Shown here piece by piece: positions 27,588-34,637 of a stretch of DNA of 52,375 nucleotides (positions are counted from its first letter, which is position 1; each line of letters begins with the position of its first letter). The stretch spans positions 1 to 52,375 of the forward strand of contig NZ_JAQIBL010000005.1 in the NCBI RefSeq assembly GCF_027859075.1, in the 5' to 3' direction. The notes below the pieces were generated by a model. The model ran no database searches and was not told where the DNA came from. It saw only the letters and a program-made list of their open reading frames with translations. Origin of the DNA: Oceanispirochaeta sp. Lineage in GTDB: Bacteria; Spirochaetota; Spirochaetia; DSM-2461. The position numbers and the translations under genes are program-made.

Positions 27588-28511
27588 ATGAGTACTGGAA
27601 TAGATATTGTCCTGCTGGCAGGATTCCTCGGAGCGGGCAAAACAACGGTCCTCAATGAACTGATCAGACTTTTCCATGACCGCAAGCTGGGGATGCTTGT
27701 AAATGATTTCGGAGAGGTCCCTGTGGATGGGTCTTTATTGAAGAATGAAAATCCTGAACTTCTGGAAGAGGGACATAAAATATATGAGATCGGGAATGGC
27801 TCCATTTTCTGTTCCTGTCTCAAGGCTCCATTCCTCTATGGCCTGAAGTATTTTGAAAAGGAAAAACCCGATCTTCTATTTATCGAAGCTTCGGGTCTGT
27901 CCGATCCCTCCAGCATGAATAAGATTCTGAAAGAACATCATCTGGACGATCAATTTTCTATCAAACATGTAGTGACCCTGATCGATCCCATTCGTTATAA
28001 GGCTCTTATCACAGTGCTGGAAGTTATTGGACGGCAGATCTCTTCTGCGGATCAGATCCTTATCAACAAGGTGGACCTGATCTCTCAAAAGGATCTGGAA
28101 GAATTAATACATGATCTGAAACTGCGTTCATCCGCACCCTTTCAGACAGGCTCCTTCGGACAGTTTGATTATTCTTTTATTGATGATGAGACCACCCAGG
28201 TCATGGACGAGGACAGGGAGAGCTGCAATACCCCCGAGTCTCGACCAGGCAGCCTGTTCCTGGAAGGAACTCTGGAGAGTGAGCAGGTGTTGAAAGATTT
28301 TATGGGCCGGGTTGAAAGCGGGATATACAGGCTGAAAGGGTTTCTGGAACTGGAGGGCAAGACCTTTTATGTTTCTGATAATACCAAAGGATACTCCATG
28401 ACCGAGACTGCTAAACCGGGGATAAAGCCGGGACTCACTGTCCTCTGCCCCCTGGGAAATGAAAAAAATATCGCCCGCCTCTGGAGAGAGATTCAGGGTG
28501 CTTCCCTATGA
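27588..28511 (+). CDS. G3E-family GTPase (CobW/HypB/COG0523-like), first copy
   Basis: P-loop GTPase of the G3E group, which includes metal chaperones (CobW, HypB, UreG, ZNG1). Walker A is GFLGAGKTT at 12-20, the G3-like segment is FIEASGLSD, and INKVD is the guanine-recognition motif. The metal-binding CxCC of COG0523 proteins is reduced to C75-S-C77 (IFCSCLK). The start at 27588 has AAGGAG 8 bp upstream; an earlier in-frame ATG at 27543 does not. Its stop overlaps the next GTPase gene by 4 bp. Length 307 aa. It probably services the UroD-like enzyme upstream; this is inference from linkage. Confidence 0.87.
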   Translation: MSTGIDIVLLAGFLGAGKTTVLNELIRLFHDRKLGMLVNDFGEVPVDGSLLKNENPELLEEGHKIYEIGNGSIFCSCLKAPFLYGLKYFEKEKPDLLFIEASGLSDPSSMNKILKEHHLDDQFSIKHVVTLIDPIRYKALITVLEVIGRQISSADQILINKVDLISQKDLEELIHDLKLRSSAPFQTGSFGQFDYSFIDDETTQVMDEDRESCNTPESRPGSLFLEGTLESEQVLKDFMGRVESGIYRLKGFLELEGKTFYVSDNTKGYSMTETAKPGIKPGLTVLCPLGNEKNIARLWREIQGASL

Positions 28512-29581
28512 CGCAACTGATAATCCTGGGAGGATTTTTGGGCTCAGGAAAGACCACTTTTATGGTCAAAGCCGCCGAAATGCTGGAACGAAGAGGGTCT
28601 ACCGTCTCGGTGATCACCAATGATCAGGGAGATACTCTGGTAGACAGCCTCTATGCCGCAGTGGATGGAATAGACACCCGTGAAGTGTCGGGTGGATGCT
28701 TCTGCTGCCGTTTTCCCGATTTTCTGGAAACAGTGAAGGCTCTTATTGCAGACAAAACCCCTGACTTTATCATTGCAGAAGCAGTGGGCAGCTGCACCGA
28801 TCTGGCAGCCACTGTGATTAATCCACTCGTGGAATTCCATAAGGATACGGTGAAGGTTATTGCCTATCTGACTCTTGTGGATGGACTGCGGCTGCAAAAA
28901 GAATACCTGGATATGGATCTTTTTAAGCCCCTGGAACCGGGAGAAGTTCTGATCTCTCATCAGATAAGGGAATCCGAGGTTCTGGTCATGTCAAAAACAG
29001 ATCTTTTAGAGAAAGACCAGCTGGCTTCGGGTTTGTCTTTCTTAAAAAAACTGAACCCGAAGGCTCTTTATTTTCTATGTTCTTCCCACAGCGGGGATGG
29101 GCTTGATCTTTTATTAGACAGATGTCTGCAGGGGTTTCCCCTGGACTTTTCTCAGCGGGTGCCCCTTGATTATCAGGTTTATGCGGATGCAGAGGCTGCC
29201 TATGGATGGTATAACGGTTCCTGGAAGATGGAAAGTCAAATCGACCAGGACCCTATGGATCTCAGCTTTATCATCATGGAATCTTTCCGGAACCCCCTGC
29301 TGGGAGAAGTGGCCCATGCCAAGCTTTTTATCACCACCCCCGGGGGGGGGCTCAAGGTGAGTTTCGTATCGGGACATATACAGGCAGATGAAATCGGCCT
29401 GTTTGAGGGTAAGGTGGGGCGGATGAAGATCACCCTTAACATCCGTTCGGCCTGTGTTCCCGAGACCATTGAACAGCATGTTCTGGAACTACAAAAGAGC
29501 CTGAGGGATAGGGGATTGCAGATTATTGACTATGCATGCAATTCGCTGATCCCTTCTCCACCCAAACCTTATTATTCCTGA
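28508..29581 (+). CDS. G3E-family GTPase (CobW/COG0523-like), second copy
   Basis: A second, divergent G3E GTPase (357 aa) translationally coupled to the first by ATGA. Walker A is GGFLGSGKTT (8-17), and the complete COG0523 metal motif C64-F-C66-C67 (GGCFCCRF) is present. MSKTDLL serves as the NKxD-like base motif. Residues about 230-357 form a C-terminal domain containing a glycine-rich turn (TTPGGGLKVSF). Two different G3E proteins side by side suggest that they act as a pair or on two steps of cofactor or metal delivery. It is convergent with the small barrel gene at 29587. Confidence 0.87.
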   Translation: MTQLIILGGFLGSGKTTFMVKAAEMLERRGSTVSVITNDQGDTLVDSLYAAVDGIDTREVSGGCFCCRFPDFLETVKALIADKTPDFIIAEAVGSCTDLAATVINPLVEFHKDTVKVIAYLTLVDGLRLQKEYLDMDLFKPLEPGEVLISHQIRESEVLVMSKTDLLEKDQLASGLSFLKKLNPKALYFLCSSHSGDGLDLLLDRCLQGFPLDFSQRVPLDYQVYADAEAAYGWYNGSWKMESQIDQDPMDLSFIIMESFRNPLLGEVAHAKLFITTPGGGLKVSFVSGHIQADEIGLFEGKVGRMKITLNIRSACVPETIEQHVLELQKSLRDRGLQIIDYACNSLIPSPPKPYYS

Positions 29582-29586
29582 AGGGA

Positions 29587-30078
29587 TCAGAAAACGTAAC
29601 GGATTCCCAGAGAAGTCGACCAGTCCAGATCTACTCCTTTGAGGAAGGATATTCCCGGACCGGCTTCGATATACAGGTTCAGGGGAATCTCTTCAAAGGT
29701 ATACTCCCATCGGAGAAGTCCCAGGACAGACATATTAAATTCATTTCCCATATTCACATTCAGCTGTGGACCCAGAGACAGGGGAAAGGGCTGGTCTTTG
29801 ATCATGATATCCGCCAGTGTGAACATCAGGTTTCCACCCAGGGTAAAACCATTGTATAAGGTTCCTGCCAGGACATTGATTTCCAGGTAATTGGCCAGTC
29901 TATAGCCGAATACAAGACCTGATGGGTATCCCAGAGCGACTCCGGCTTTGGCTCTTCCTTCAAGACTTTCCGTATTCAGATTTATTTCTTTAATCTCTTT
30001 ATCTTCCACCTTTTTGTTCTGTCCAAAAATCGGAAGAACCAGACTTATCATCAAAAGTATCAACACTGTTTTTTTCAT
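29587..30078 (-). CDS. Small outer-membrane beta-barrel-like protein
   Basis: A 163-aa exported protein: signal peptide about 1-19 (MKKTVLILLMISLVLPIFG then QN). The mature part has alternating hydrophobic strands (AGVALGYPSGLVFGYRL, LEINVLAGTLYNGFTLGG, LSLGPQLNVNMG, LNLYIEAGPGISFL) and ends in Phe (LGIRYVF), all as in small outer-membrane barrels. The start at 30078 has GGAG 7-8 bp upstream and leaves a clean signal peptide; an in-frame upstream start at 30102 does not. Family not recognised. It is convergent with the second G3E gene and divergent from the ArsR gene. Confidence 0.75.
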   Translation of the reverse strand: MKKTVLILLMISLVLPIFGQNKKVEDKEIKEINLNTESLEGRAKAGVALGYPSGLVFGYRLANYLEINVLAGTLYNGFTLGGNLMFTLADIMIKDQPFPLSLGPQLNVNMGNEFNMSVLGLLRWEYTFEEIPLNLYIEAGPGISFLKGVDLDWSTSLGIRYVF

Positions 30079-30221
30079 AAAAAATTCTCCTCGGGACCTC
30101 AATCTGCATTGAAGACGGTATCCTTGTTAAGTATATCTGAAATAGAAAAAGTTTCCTCTTTAAAATCATAAAAATAACACCATCTGGGCATACTTCAAGC
30201 GGTTATGCTAAACTGGAGGGG

Positions 30222-30584
30222 ATGAGTAGCATGGAAGATATTGAAGATCCACGGATAACACATGATTCTGCCAGGATCGAAAAGGTTAGAGAGCTGCTGG
30301 TGACCAGGGAAGAGCTGGATCATCTTGTCCAGATCTTTAAAATCTTCGGAGATCCCTCCCGCCTCAAAATTATCAATGCCCTGATTGAAGATGAGCTCTG
30401 TGTACATGAGATTGCCGAATTAATGGAGATGAGCCAGCCTGCTGTCTCCCATCAGCTCAGGCAGCTCAAGCAGGCCCATGTGGTCAATTCCAGACGGGCG
30501 GGCAAACATATTTTTTATTCACTTTTAGACGAGCACGTCATACAGATCTTCAGAATCTGCCAGGAACACCTGTCCGAGGGATGA
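30222..30584 (+). CDS. ArsR/SmtB-family metal-responsive repressor
   Basis: Winged-helix repressor (120 aa) with the ArsR core GDPSRLKIINALIEDELCVHEIAELMEMSQPAVSHQLRQL (residues about 44-84). The last helix has D-x-H-x10-H-x2-E (DEH...HLSE), exactly the alpha5 zinc site of SmtB; ELCV also keeps the Cys of the alpha3 site. A zinc or cobalt sensor is therefore likely. GGAGGGG directly abuts the ATG at 30222, so the ATG at 30231 may be the true start. Its likely target (itself, the barrel gene opposite, or a distant gene) is not shown; no metal exporter is adjacent. Confidence 0.88.
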   Translation: MSSMEDIEDPRITHDSARIEKVRELLVTREELDHLVQIFKIFGDPSRLKIINALIEDELCVHEIAELMEMSQPAVSHQLRQLKQAHVVNSRRAGKHIFYSLLDEHVIQIFRICQEHLSEG

Positions 30585-30648
30585 ATGAATCGATTGTCAT
30601 CCTGCAGCCGGATTTGTAGAGACAGCCTCATCTGCCGGGGCCTATACT

Positions 30649-30783
30649 ATGGAAATCAATCTTGAACCCTCTCTTGTACACAGCCGTTTTGATGAACACC
30701 GATACGGCAGAGTCGGGGACCTGGTCCCCCCGCTTGTGGATGAGATTTTATCCGGGAAAATTCAGGGTTCCCGCCAGGTCTGA
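30649..30783 (+). other. Possible small ORF or gene fragment (44 aa)
   Basis: A 44-codon frame from ATG 30649 to TGA 30781-30783 has protein-like composition (NLEPSLVHSRFDEHRYGRVG, then DLVPPLVDEIL). It lies in the 163-bp gap after the ArsR gene and runs 36 bp into the end of the convergent aldo/keto reductase gene. No ribosome site is visible. It may be the start of a gene that was deleted, or chance. Confidence 0.2.
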
Positions 30784-31665
30784 AGCATCCGCATTGGCTT
30801 TGACCTGTTCGGGGTTTCTGCATCCGGGAATCACCGTGGTGACCACCGGGTCTCTCAGGCACCAGGCCAGGGCCCAGGCTGCCATGGAAATACCCTCAGG
30901 AACCTCCTCTTTCTGAATTTTCTGTACTTCTGAAAGGTCGGAGTTGATCTGCTCCTGTGATCTGCGACTCCTCAGATCACCCTCAGGAAAGACTGTTCCC
31001 GGCTTGTACTTTCCGCTCAGAAAGCCGCTGGCCAGAGGGACTCTGGCAAAGACTCCCAGGTTCTGTTGGCGGCACTCTTCAAAGGCGGACGATTCGGGTC
31101 TCCTGTCCAGGCGGTTGTAATAGAGCTGGAGCATTTCGGCACCCACTACACTAGCTTTTTCCGATTGATACTCCAGAACGCCCTCATGGCTGTTGGATAT
31201 GGATATTCCCAGATGACCGATGGCACCGGATTGTTTCTGCTTGTCCAGATAGGTCCACAGTTCCTGATTGTCAAAGACGATGTTGTCTCCCGAATGGAAC
31301 TGATAGACATCGATGTGGTCGGTTCTCAGGCTCTTGAGGGACTCTTCCAGCTGTTTCTTTACATCCTTCACAGTCCAGAGCTGATCACGGGTCAGATAAT
31401 CCGTGTAGTGATGCCCGAATTTTGTGGCTACAATCCACTTCTCCCTGTCCTTTTGGATGGCCTTGCCCACAAAAGATTCTGAGAGGTGATCACCATAGCA
31501 CTCGGCCGTATCTATCAGATTGATTCCTGCATCCCGGGCGGCGTCCATGACGGCATCCACTTGATTCTGGGAATACTCCTCTCCCCATTCTCCTCCGTAT
31601 TGCCAGGTGCCTATTCCTACGACCGAAACTTTCAGTCCTGTTTTTCCTAATGTTCTGTATTGCAT
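30748..31665 (-). CDS. Aldo/keto reductase
   Basis: NADPH-dependent reductase with the (beta/alpha)8 fold (305 aa). The catalytic tetrad is visible: Asp in NLIDTAECYG, Tyr in the same motif (CYG), Lys in VATKFG, and His in YQFHSGD. The C-terminal cofactor region has TTVIPGCRNPEQVKAN. This is the class of bacterial AKRs acting on aldehydes or sugar-like carbonyls; the substrate is unknown. AAGGAG lies 6 bp before the ATG. A 161-bp TA-flanked repeat element lies just upstream, and a perfect TATAAT (complement of 31682-31687) sits at the junction. Confidence 0.92.
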   Translation of the reverse strand: MQYRTLGKTGLKVSVVGIGTWQYGGEWGEEYSQNQVDAVMDAARDAGINLIDTAECYGDHLSESFVGKAIQKDREKWIVATKFGHHYTDYLTRDQLWTVKDVKKQLEESLKSLRTDHIDVYQFHSGDNIVFDNQELWTYLDKQKQSGAIGHLGISISNSHEGVLEYQSEKASVVGAEMLQLYYNRLDRRPESSAFEECRQQNLGVFARVPLASGFLSGKYKPGTVFPEGDLRSRRSQEQINSDLSEVQKIQKEEVPEGISMAAWALAWCLRDPVVTTVIPGCRNPEQVKANADASDLAGTLNFPG

Positions 31666-31687
31666 GACTTCTCCTTTTGGGATTATA

Positions 31688-31848
31688 GCAGCCTGTCGGG
31701 CTTAATCATTATTGTTCTATTTTTGATCTTTTTCATCTCTTCTTCGTCACTCAATTGTCAAATATGCTCTATATTCTCCTCAATCGTTCCTAAAATAGAA
31801 GAAAAATCTCTAACAATAGTTTCAAAAGCACTAAGTCCGACAGACTGC
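31688..31848. mobile_element. 161-bp MITE-like element with terminal inverted repeats and TA duplication
   Basis: The ends are 17-bp inverted repeats: GCAGCCTGTCGGGCTTA at 31688-31704 matches the complement of 31832-31848 with two mismatches. TA flanks both sides (31686-31687 and 31849-31850), as in IS630/Tc1-mariner insertions. No transposase is encoded. The left 120 bp recur nearly unchanged at 46199-46317, and the right end recurs at 48825-48839. The interior is AT-rich. The right end forms the last base of the serS stop codon, TA|G. Confidence 0.8.
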
Positions 31849-33125
31849 TAGGGACGCCGTATTTCGGAAAAACCGGTATAGGGAACCAGGTTTTCAGGAA
31901 TCCGGATGGAGCCGTCCTCCTGCTGAAAGTTTTCCAGAACAGCGATAATGCCTCTTGAAATGGCGATGGCCGTCCCGTTGAGAGTATGGACCAGATGGTT
32001 TTTACCATCTTCATCCTTGTATCTGATCCCCAGTCGTCTCGACTGATAATCGGTACAGTTTGAGGTACTGGTCACTTCTCCCCAGTCACCCTCATCCCCC
32101 CGTCCGGGCATCCAGGCTTCCAGATCAAACTTTCTATAGGCAGGCCCACCCAGGTCTCCCGTGCAGGTATCGACAATACGGAACGGGATTTCCAGACCCT
32201 CGAATATTTCTTCTTCGATGGAACGGAGTTTCAACAGCAGATCATCCGATTCCTCAGGTTTGCAGTAGGCAAACATCTCAATCTTGGTAAACTGATGGAC
32301 CCTGTAGAGCCCCTTAGAATACTGACCGGAGGCTCCTGCTTCTCGTCTGAAACAGTGGGAGACTCCCGCCATCAGGATCGGTCCTTTGGAGACATCGACC
32401 ATCTGTCCGGCATAGTATCCGCCCAGGGTGATCTCGGCGGTTCCCACAAGGCAGGTGCCCGTTCCTTCCAGGGTATAGATATTGGACTCTTCACCCCGGG
32501 GATTGAAACCGATGCCTTCCACAATTTCTTCCCGGGCAATATCGGGTGTGATGGTCAGCACGAATCCATGCTTCTGCAATATATCAAGGGCGTAGCGTGT
32601 CAAAGCCAGCTCCAGAAAAACGGCTTCGTTCTTCAGATAGTAAAATTTGGAACCCGAAACACGGGTGGCATTTTCAAAATCCACAAGGTCCATGGCTTCG
32701 GCCAGTTCCACATGATCTTTGGCTTTAAAGGAGAACTCGGGAAGGGTCCCGCTTCTCAAAATTTCCAGGTTATCCTTGTCTTCCTTCCCGACAGGGGCAT
32801 CCGGGTGGGCCATGTTGGGAATCAGGACGGCGGCTTTCTGCAGCTCCTTCAAGAGACTGTCCATTCCGACTTCCACCTGGGAGATCTGCTCCTTGAGAGC
32901 CTTCCCTTCATCGATCAGCCCCTGCCGGAGTTCGGGGTCCAGCTTCCCCTTCATCTTCGAGGCGTTTTCATTTCTCTGGCGCCTGAGATCTTCCAGTTCC
33001 TGTATCACGAGGTTGCGCTGATCATACAGTTCAACTACTTTTTCGGGAGCCGCGGTGACATTGCGGTTCTTGATGTTTTCACGGACAGAGTCCAGATTAT
33101 CTTTGATAAATTTAAAATCCAGCAT
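31848..33125 (-). CDS. serS: Seryl-tRNA synthetase
   Basis: Class II aminoacyl-tRNA synthetase charging tRNA-Ser (and tRNA-Sec where present). Residues 1-105 form the N-terminal antiparallel coiled coil that holds the long arm of the tRNA. Motif 2 is FRREAGASGQYSKGLYRVHQF and motif 3 is LNGTAIAISRGIIAVLENFQ. The 425-aa length is normal and the end (IRIPENLVPYTGFSEIRRP) is at the usual distance after motif 3. The stop codon TAG is made of the TA target site plus the first base of the MITE-like element at 31688-31848. Confidence 0.97.
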   Translation of the reverse strand: MLDFKFIKDNLDSVRENIKNRNVTAAPEKVVELYDQRNLVIQELEDLRRQRNENASKMKGKLDPELRQGLIDEGKALKEQISQVEVGMDSLLKELQKAAVLIPNMAHPDAPVGKEDKDNLEILRSGTLPEFSFKAKDHVELAEAMDLVDFENATRVSGSKFYYLKNEAVFLELALTRYALDILQKHGFVLTITPDIAREEIVEGIGFNPRGEESNIYTLEGTGTCLVGTAEITLGGYYAGQMVDVSKGPILMAGVSHCFRREAGASGQYSKGLYRVHQFTKIEMFAYCKPEESDDLLLKLRSIEEEIFEGLEIPFRIVDTCTGDLGGPAYRKFDLEAWMPGRGDEGDWGEVTSTSNCTDYQSRRLGIRYKDEDGKNHLVHTLNGTAIAISRGIIAVLENFQQEDGSIRIPENLVPYTGFSEIRRP

Positions 33126-33155
33126 AGTATAGTGATAGTAACAGATTGGAATTTA

Positions 33156-33193
33156 TTGATCAATTCATTTCAAATGAATTGATCAATTCATTT
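33156..33193. repeat. 31-bp perfect palindrome plus a third half-site between serS and the FecR gene
   Basis: TTGATCAATTCATTT (33156-33170) and its exact complement (33172-33186) flank a single C. The same 15-mer occurs again in direct orientation at 33179-33193, overlapping the palindrome. The site lies in the 122-bp divergent promoter region of serS and the FecR lipoprotein gene. It could be an operator for a dimeric regulator or form a cruciform; no T-run suggests a terminator. Confidence 0.65.
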
Positions 33194-33247
33194 CTATTGA
33201 AAGGCGTTCATGACAATAGTCAATGATCCCATAAAAAGGAGTCCCCC

Positions 33248-33913
33248 GTGAAAGTGAAATTTTTGATCCTGCTTTTACCTCTGTTTCTGATCCTCTCCTG
33301 CGTCGGAGAGAAACAGAAAAAAGGTACGGCAGCTGAAGTGACCGGGAAGATCATCGGAATGGAGGGAGAGGTCAATCTGGCTGGAAAACCGGCTCAGACA
33401 GGAGACAGCGTTCCCGACGAATCAGTCATCACCACCTCTGCTAACGGGTATTGTGAAATTCAATTTCTGGACAGCAACATCATCAAGGTATACGAAGACT
33501 CTATCATCCGGCTCTCATTCTCCAAATCAACGATTTCCCTGGACCGGGGTGCCGCCGCGGCAATCCTCCGGAATATAGGGTCACTGATTCAAGGTATGGA
33601 CGATGTGTTCAGCATCCAATCCGGTGCGGTTGTGGCAGGGATTCGGGGAACTTCCTTCTACATGCAGAGGGAAGACGCCGACACAGCCTATTTCTGCCTC
33701 TGTAACGGAGAAATAAACATGAGTGATTCCAATGGAAAATACTCCCAGCCCATGAAGCATACCCATCATGGAGCCGTGAGGATCTCGGAAAAAAATAATC
33801 AGATTGAAGTCAGCCAGGCTCCCATGCTCTACCATACGGATGAAGACATGGAAGCCCTGGCATCCCGCCTCGGGGAAAAGATGGACTGGACCCGGGTGGA
33901 GAGTTCCCGCTAA
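33248..33913 (+). CDS. FecR-domain lipoprotein
   Basis: Lipoprotein of 221 aa starting at a GTG with AAGGAG 7 bp upstream. The signal ends in LILSC with the lipidated Cys at residue 18. Residues about 30-140 match the FecR domain (GKIIGMEGEVNLAGKPAQTGD, VYEDSIIRLSFSKSTISLDRG, VVAGIRGTSFYMQ), here used as a periplasmic beta-rich domain not coupled to an iron sigma factor. The C-terminal 70 residues are hydrophilic. Such proteins are common in spirochaetes; function unknown. Divergent from serS across the palindrome. Confidence 0.82.
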   Translation: MKVKFLILLLPLFLILSCVGEKQKKGTAAEVTGKIIGMEGEVNLAGKPAQTGDSVPDESVITTSANGYCEIQFLDSNIIKVYEDSIIRLSFSKSTISLDRGAAAAILRNIGSLIQGMDDVFSIQSGAVVAGIRGTSFYMQREDADTAYFCLCNGEINMSDSNGKYSQPMKHTHHGAVRISEKNNQIEVSQAPMLYHTDEDMEALASRLGEKMDWTRVESSR

Positions 33914-33989
33914 GGTTTCGCGAATATACGAAGTTGGCTCGGCCCCATGCGACCAGACGCGATTTGGGGGGAGCCCTTAGAACCGCAGG

Positions 33990-34205
33990 TTATAAAACCT
34001 TCCACTCAATATTTGGCTTTAAATGTTTTTTAGCACAGTCTGCAAGATATAAGTTGATTAGCTGTTGATATTTTATACCAGTTTCATCAGATAGATCCTT
34101 GAAATAATCAATTGTTTCAGGATCAAGTCTTATGGTGATTTGTTTCTTTAGTTTGTTTATGTACGGGTTTTTAATAGCATTTGAAAAGTCATAATGATTT
34201 CTCAT
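33990..34205 (-). CDS. brnA: BrnA-type antitoxin
   Basis: Antitoxin of the BrnT/BrnA type II module (71 aa). It has the ribbon-helix-helix pattern KKQITIRLDPETIDYFKDLS, then TGIKYQQLINLYLADC, expected to neutralise BrnT and repress the operon. The start at 34205 is preceded by GGAGG with 8 bp spacing; the frame continues upstream but overlaps brnT. The toxin stop codon and this ATG are separated by one base. The pair is AT-rich compared with its neighbours, suggesting transfer. Confidence 0.88.
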   Translation of the reverse strand: MRNHYDFSNAIKNPYINKLKKQITIRLDPETIDYFKDLSDETGIKYQQLINLYLADCAKKHLKPNIEWKVL

Positions 34206-34206
34206 A

Positions 34207-34494
34207 TTATCTACCTCCATAAATAGATTGCTCTTTAGAATCAGCTTTCCTCGCTGAGATAAGTCGAATAATTTCATCATTTGAACGGTAACAATGACAA
34301 ACAACCAAAAGATTTAAATTTTGTGATACACCCATAATAATAAATCGTTCTTCCTCATGAGAATGATCAGGATCAAAAATAACTAGCGCATTAGGATCAT
34401 TGAAAACAGTTTTAGCTTCTTCAAAAGAGATTTTATGCTTGTTTTGATTACTTGTATTCTTATCATCATCCCATTCGAAGTCTATTAAACTCAT
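34207..34494 (-). CDS. brnT: BrnT-type ribonuclease toxin
   Basis: Toxin of the BrnT family (95 aa), a RelE-like mRNase. The family pattern is present: FEWDDDKNTSNQNKHKISFEEA at the N-terminus, then EERFIIMGVS and the late RLISARKA that carries the active-site Arg/Lys residues. The toxin gene comes first and the antitoxin second, as usual for brnTA. A good promoter with an embedded inverted repeat lies just upstream (34501-34529). Confidence 0.9.
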   Translation of the reverse strand: MSLIDFEWDDDKNTSNQNKHKISFEEAKTVFNDPNALVIFDPDHSHEEERFIIMGVSQNLNLLVVCHCYRSNDEIIRLISARKADSKEQSIYGGR

Positions 34495-34500
34495 AATTAC

Positions 34501-34529
34501 ATGATAACTACATTGTAATGGTTTGTCAA
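34501..34529 (-). promoter_or_regulatory. brnTA promoter with candidate BrnA operator
   Basis: On the minus strand TTGACA (34524-34529) and TATCAT (34501-34506) are 17 bp apart, close to the sigma-70 consensus. The inverted pair ATTACA...TGTAAT (about 34496-34519) overlaps the -10 and spacer and is a natural place for autorepression by BrnA. Confidence 0.7.
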
Positions 34530-34637
34530 AATATTATTCGAGCCAGGACGGCAAGAAATTTTGCAATCCCTTCAAACCTTTTTCATTAAATTTCCTATTT
34601 GGCTTTAGCACAGAACTCATTGTAAAAGCACTCAGAA

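Noticed and set aside
32295-33182. Long plus-strand open frame of 295 codons
   Set aside because: Antisense to serS, which has all class II synthetase motifs on the minus strand.
33914-33989. Possible tRNA or small RNA in a GC-rich gap
   Set aside because: No cloverleaf, CCA end or clear hairpin could be drawn.
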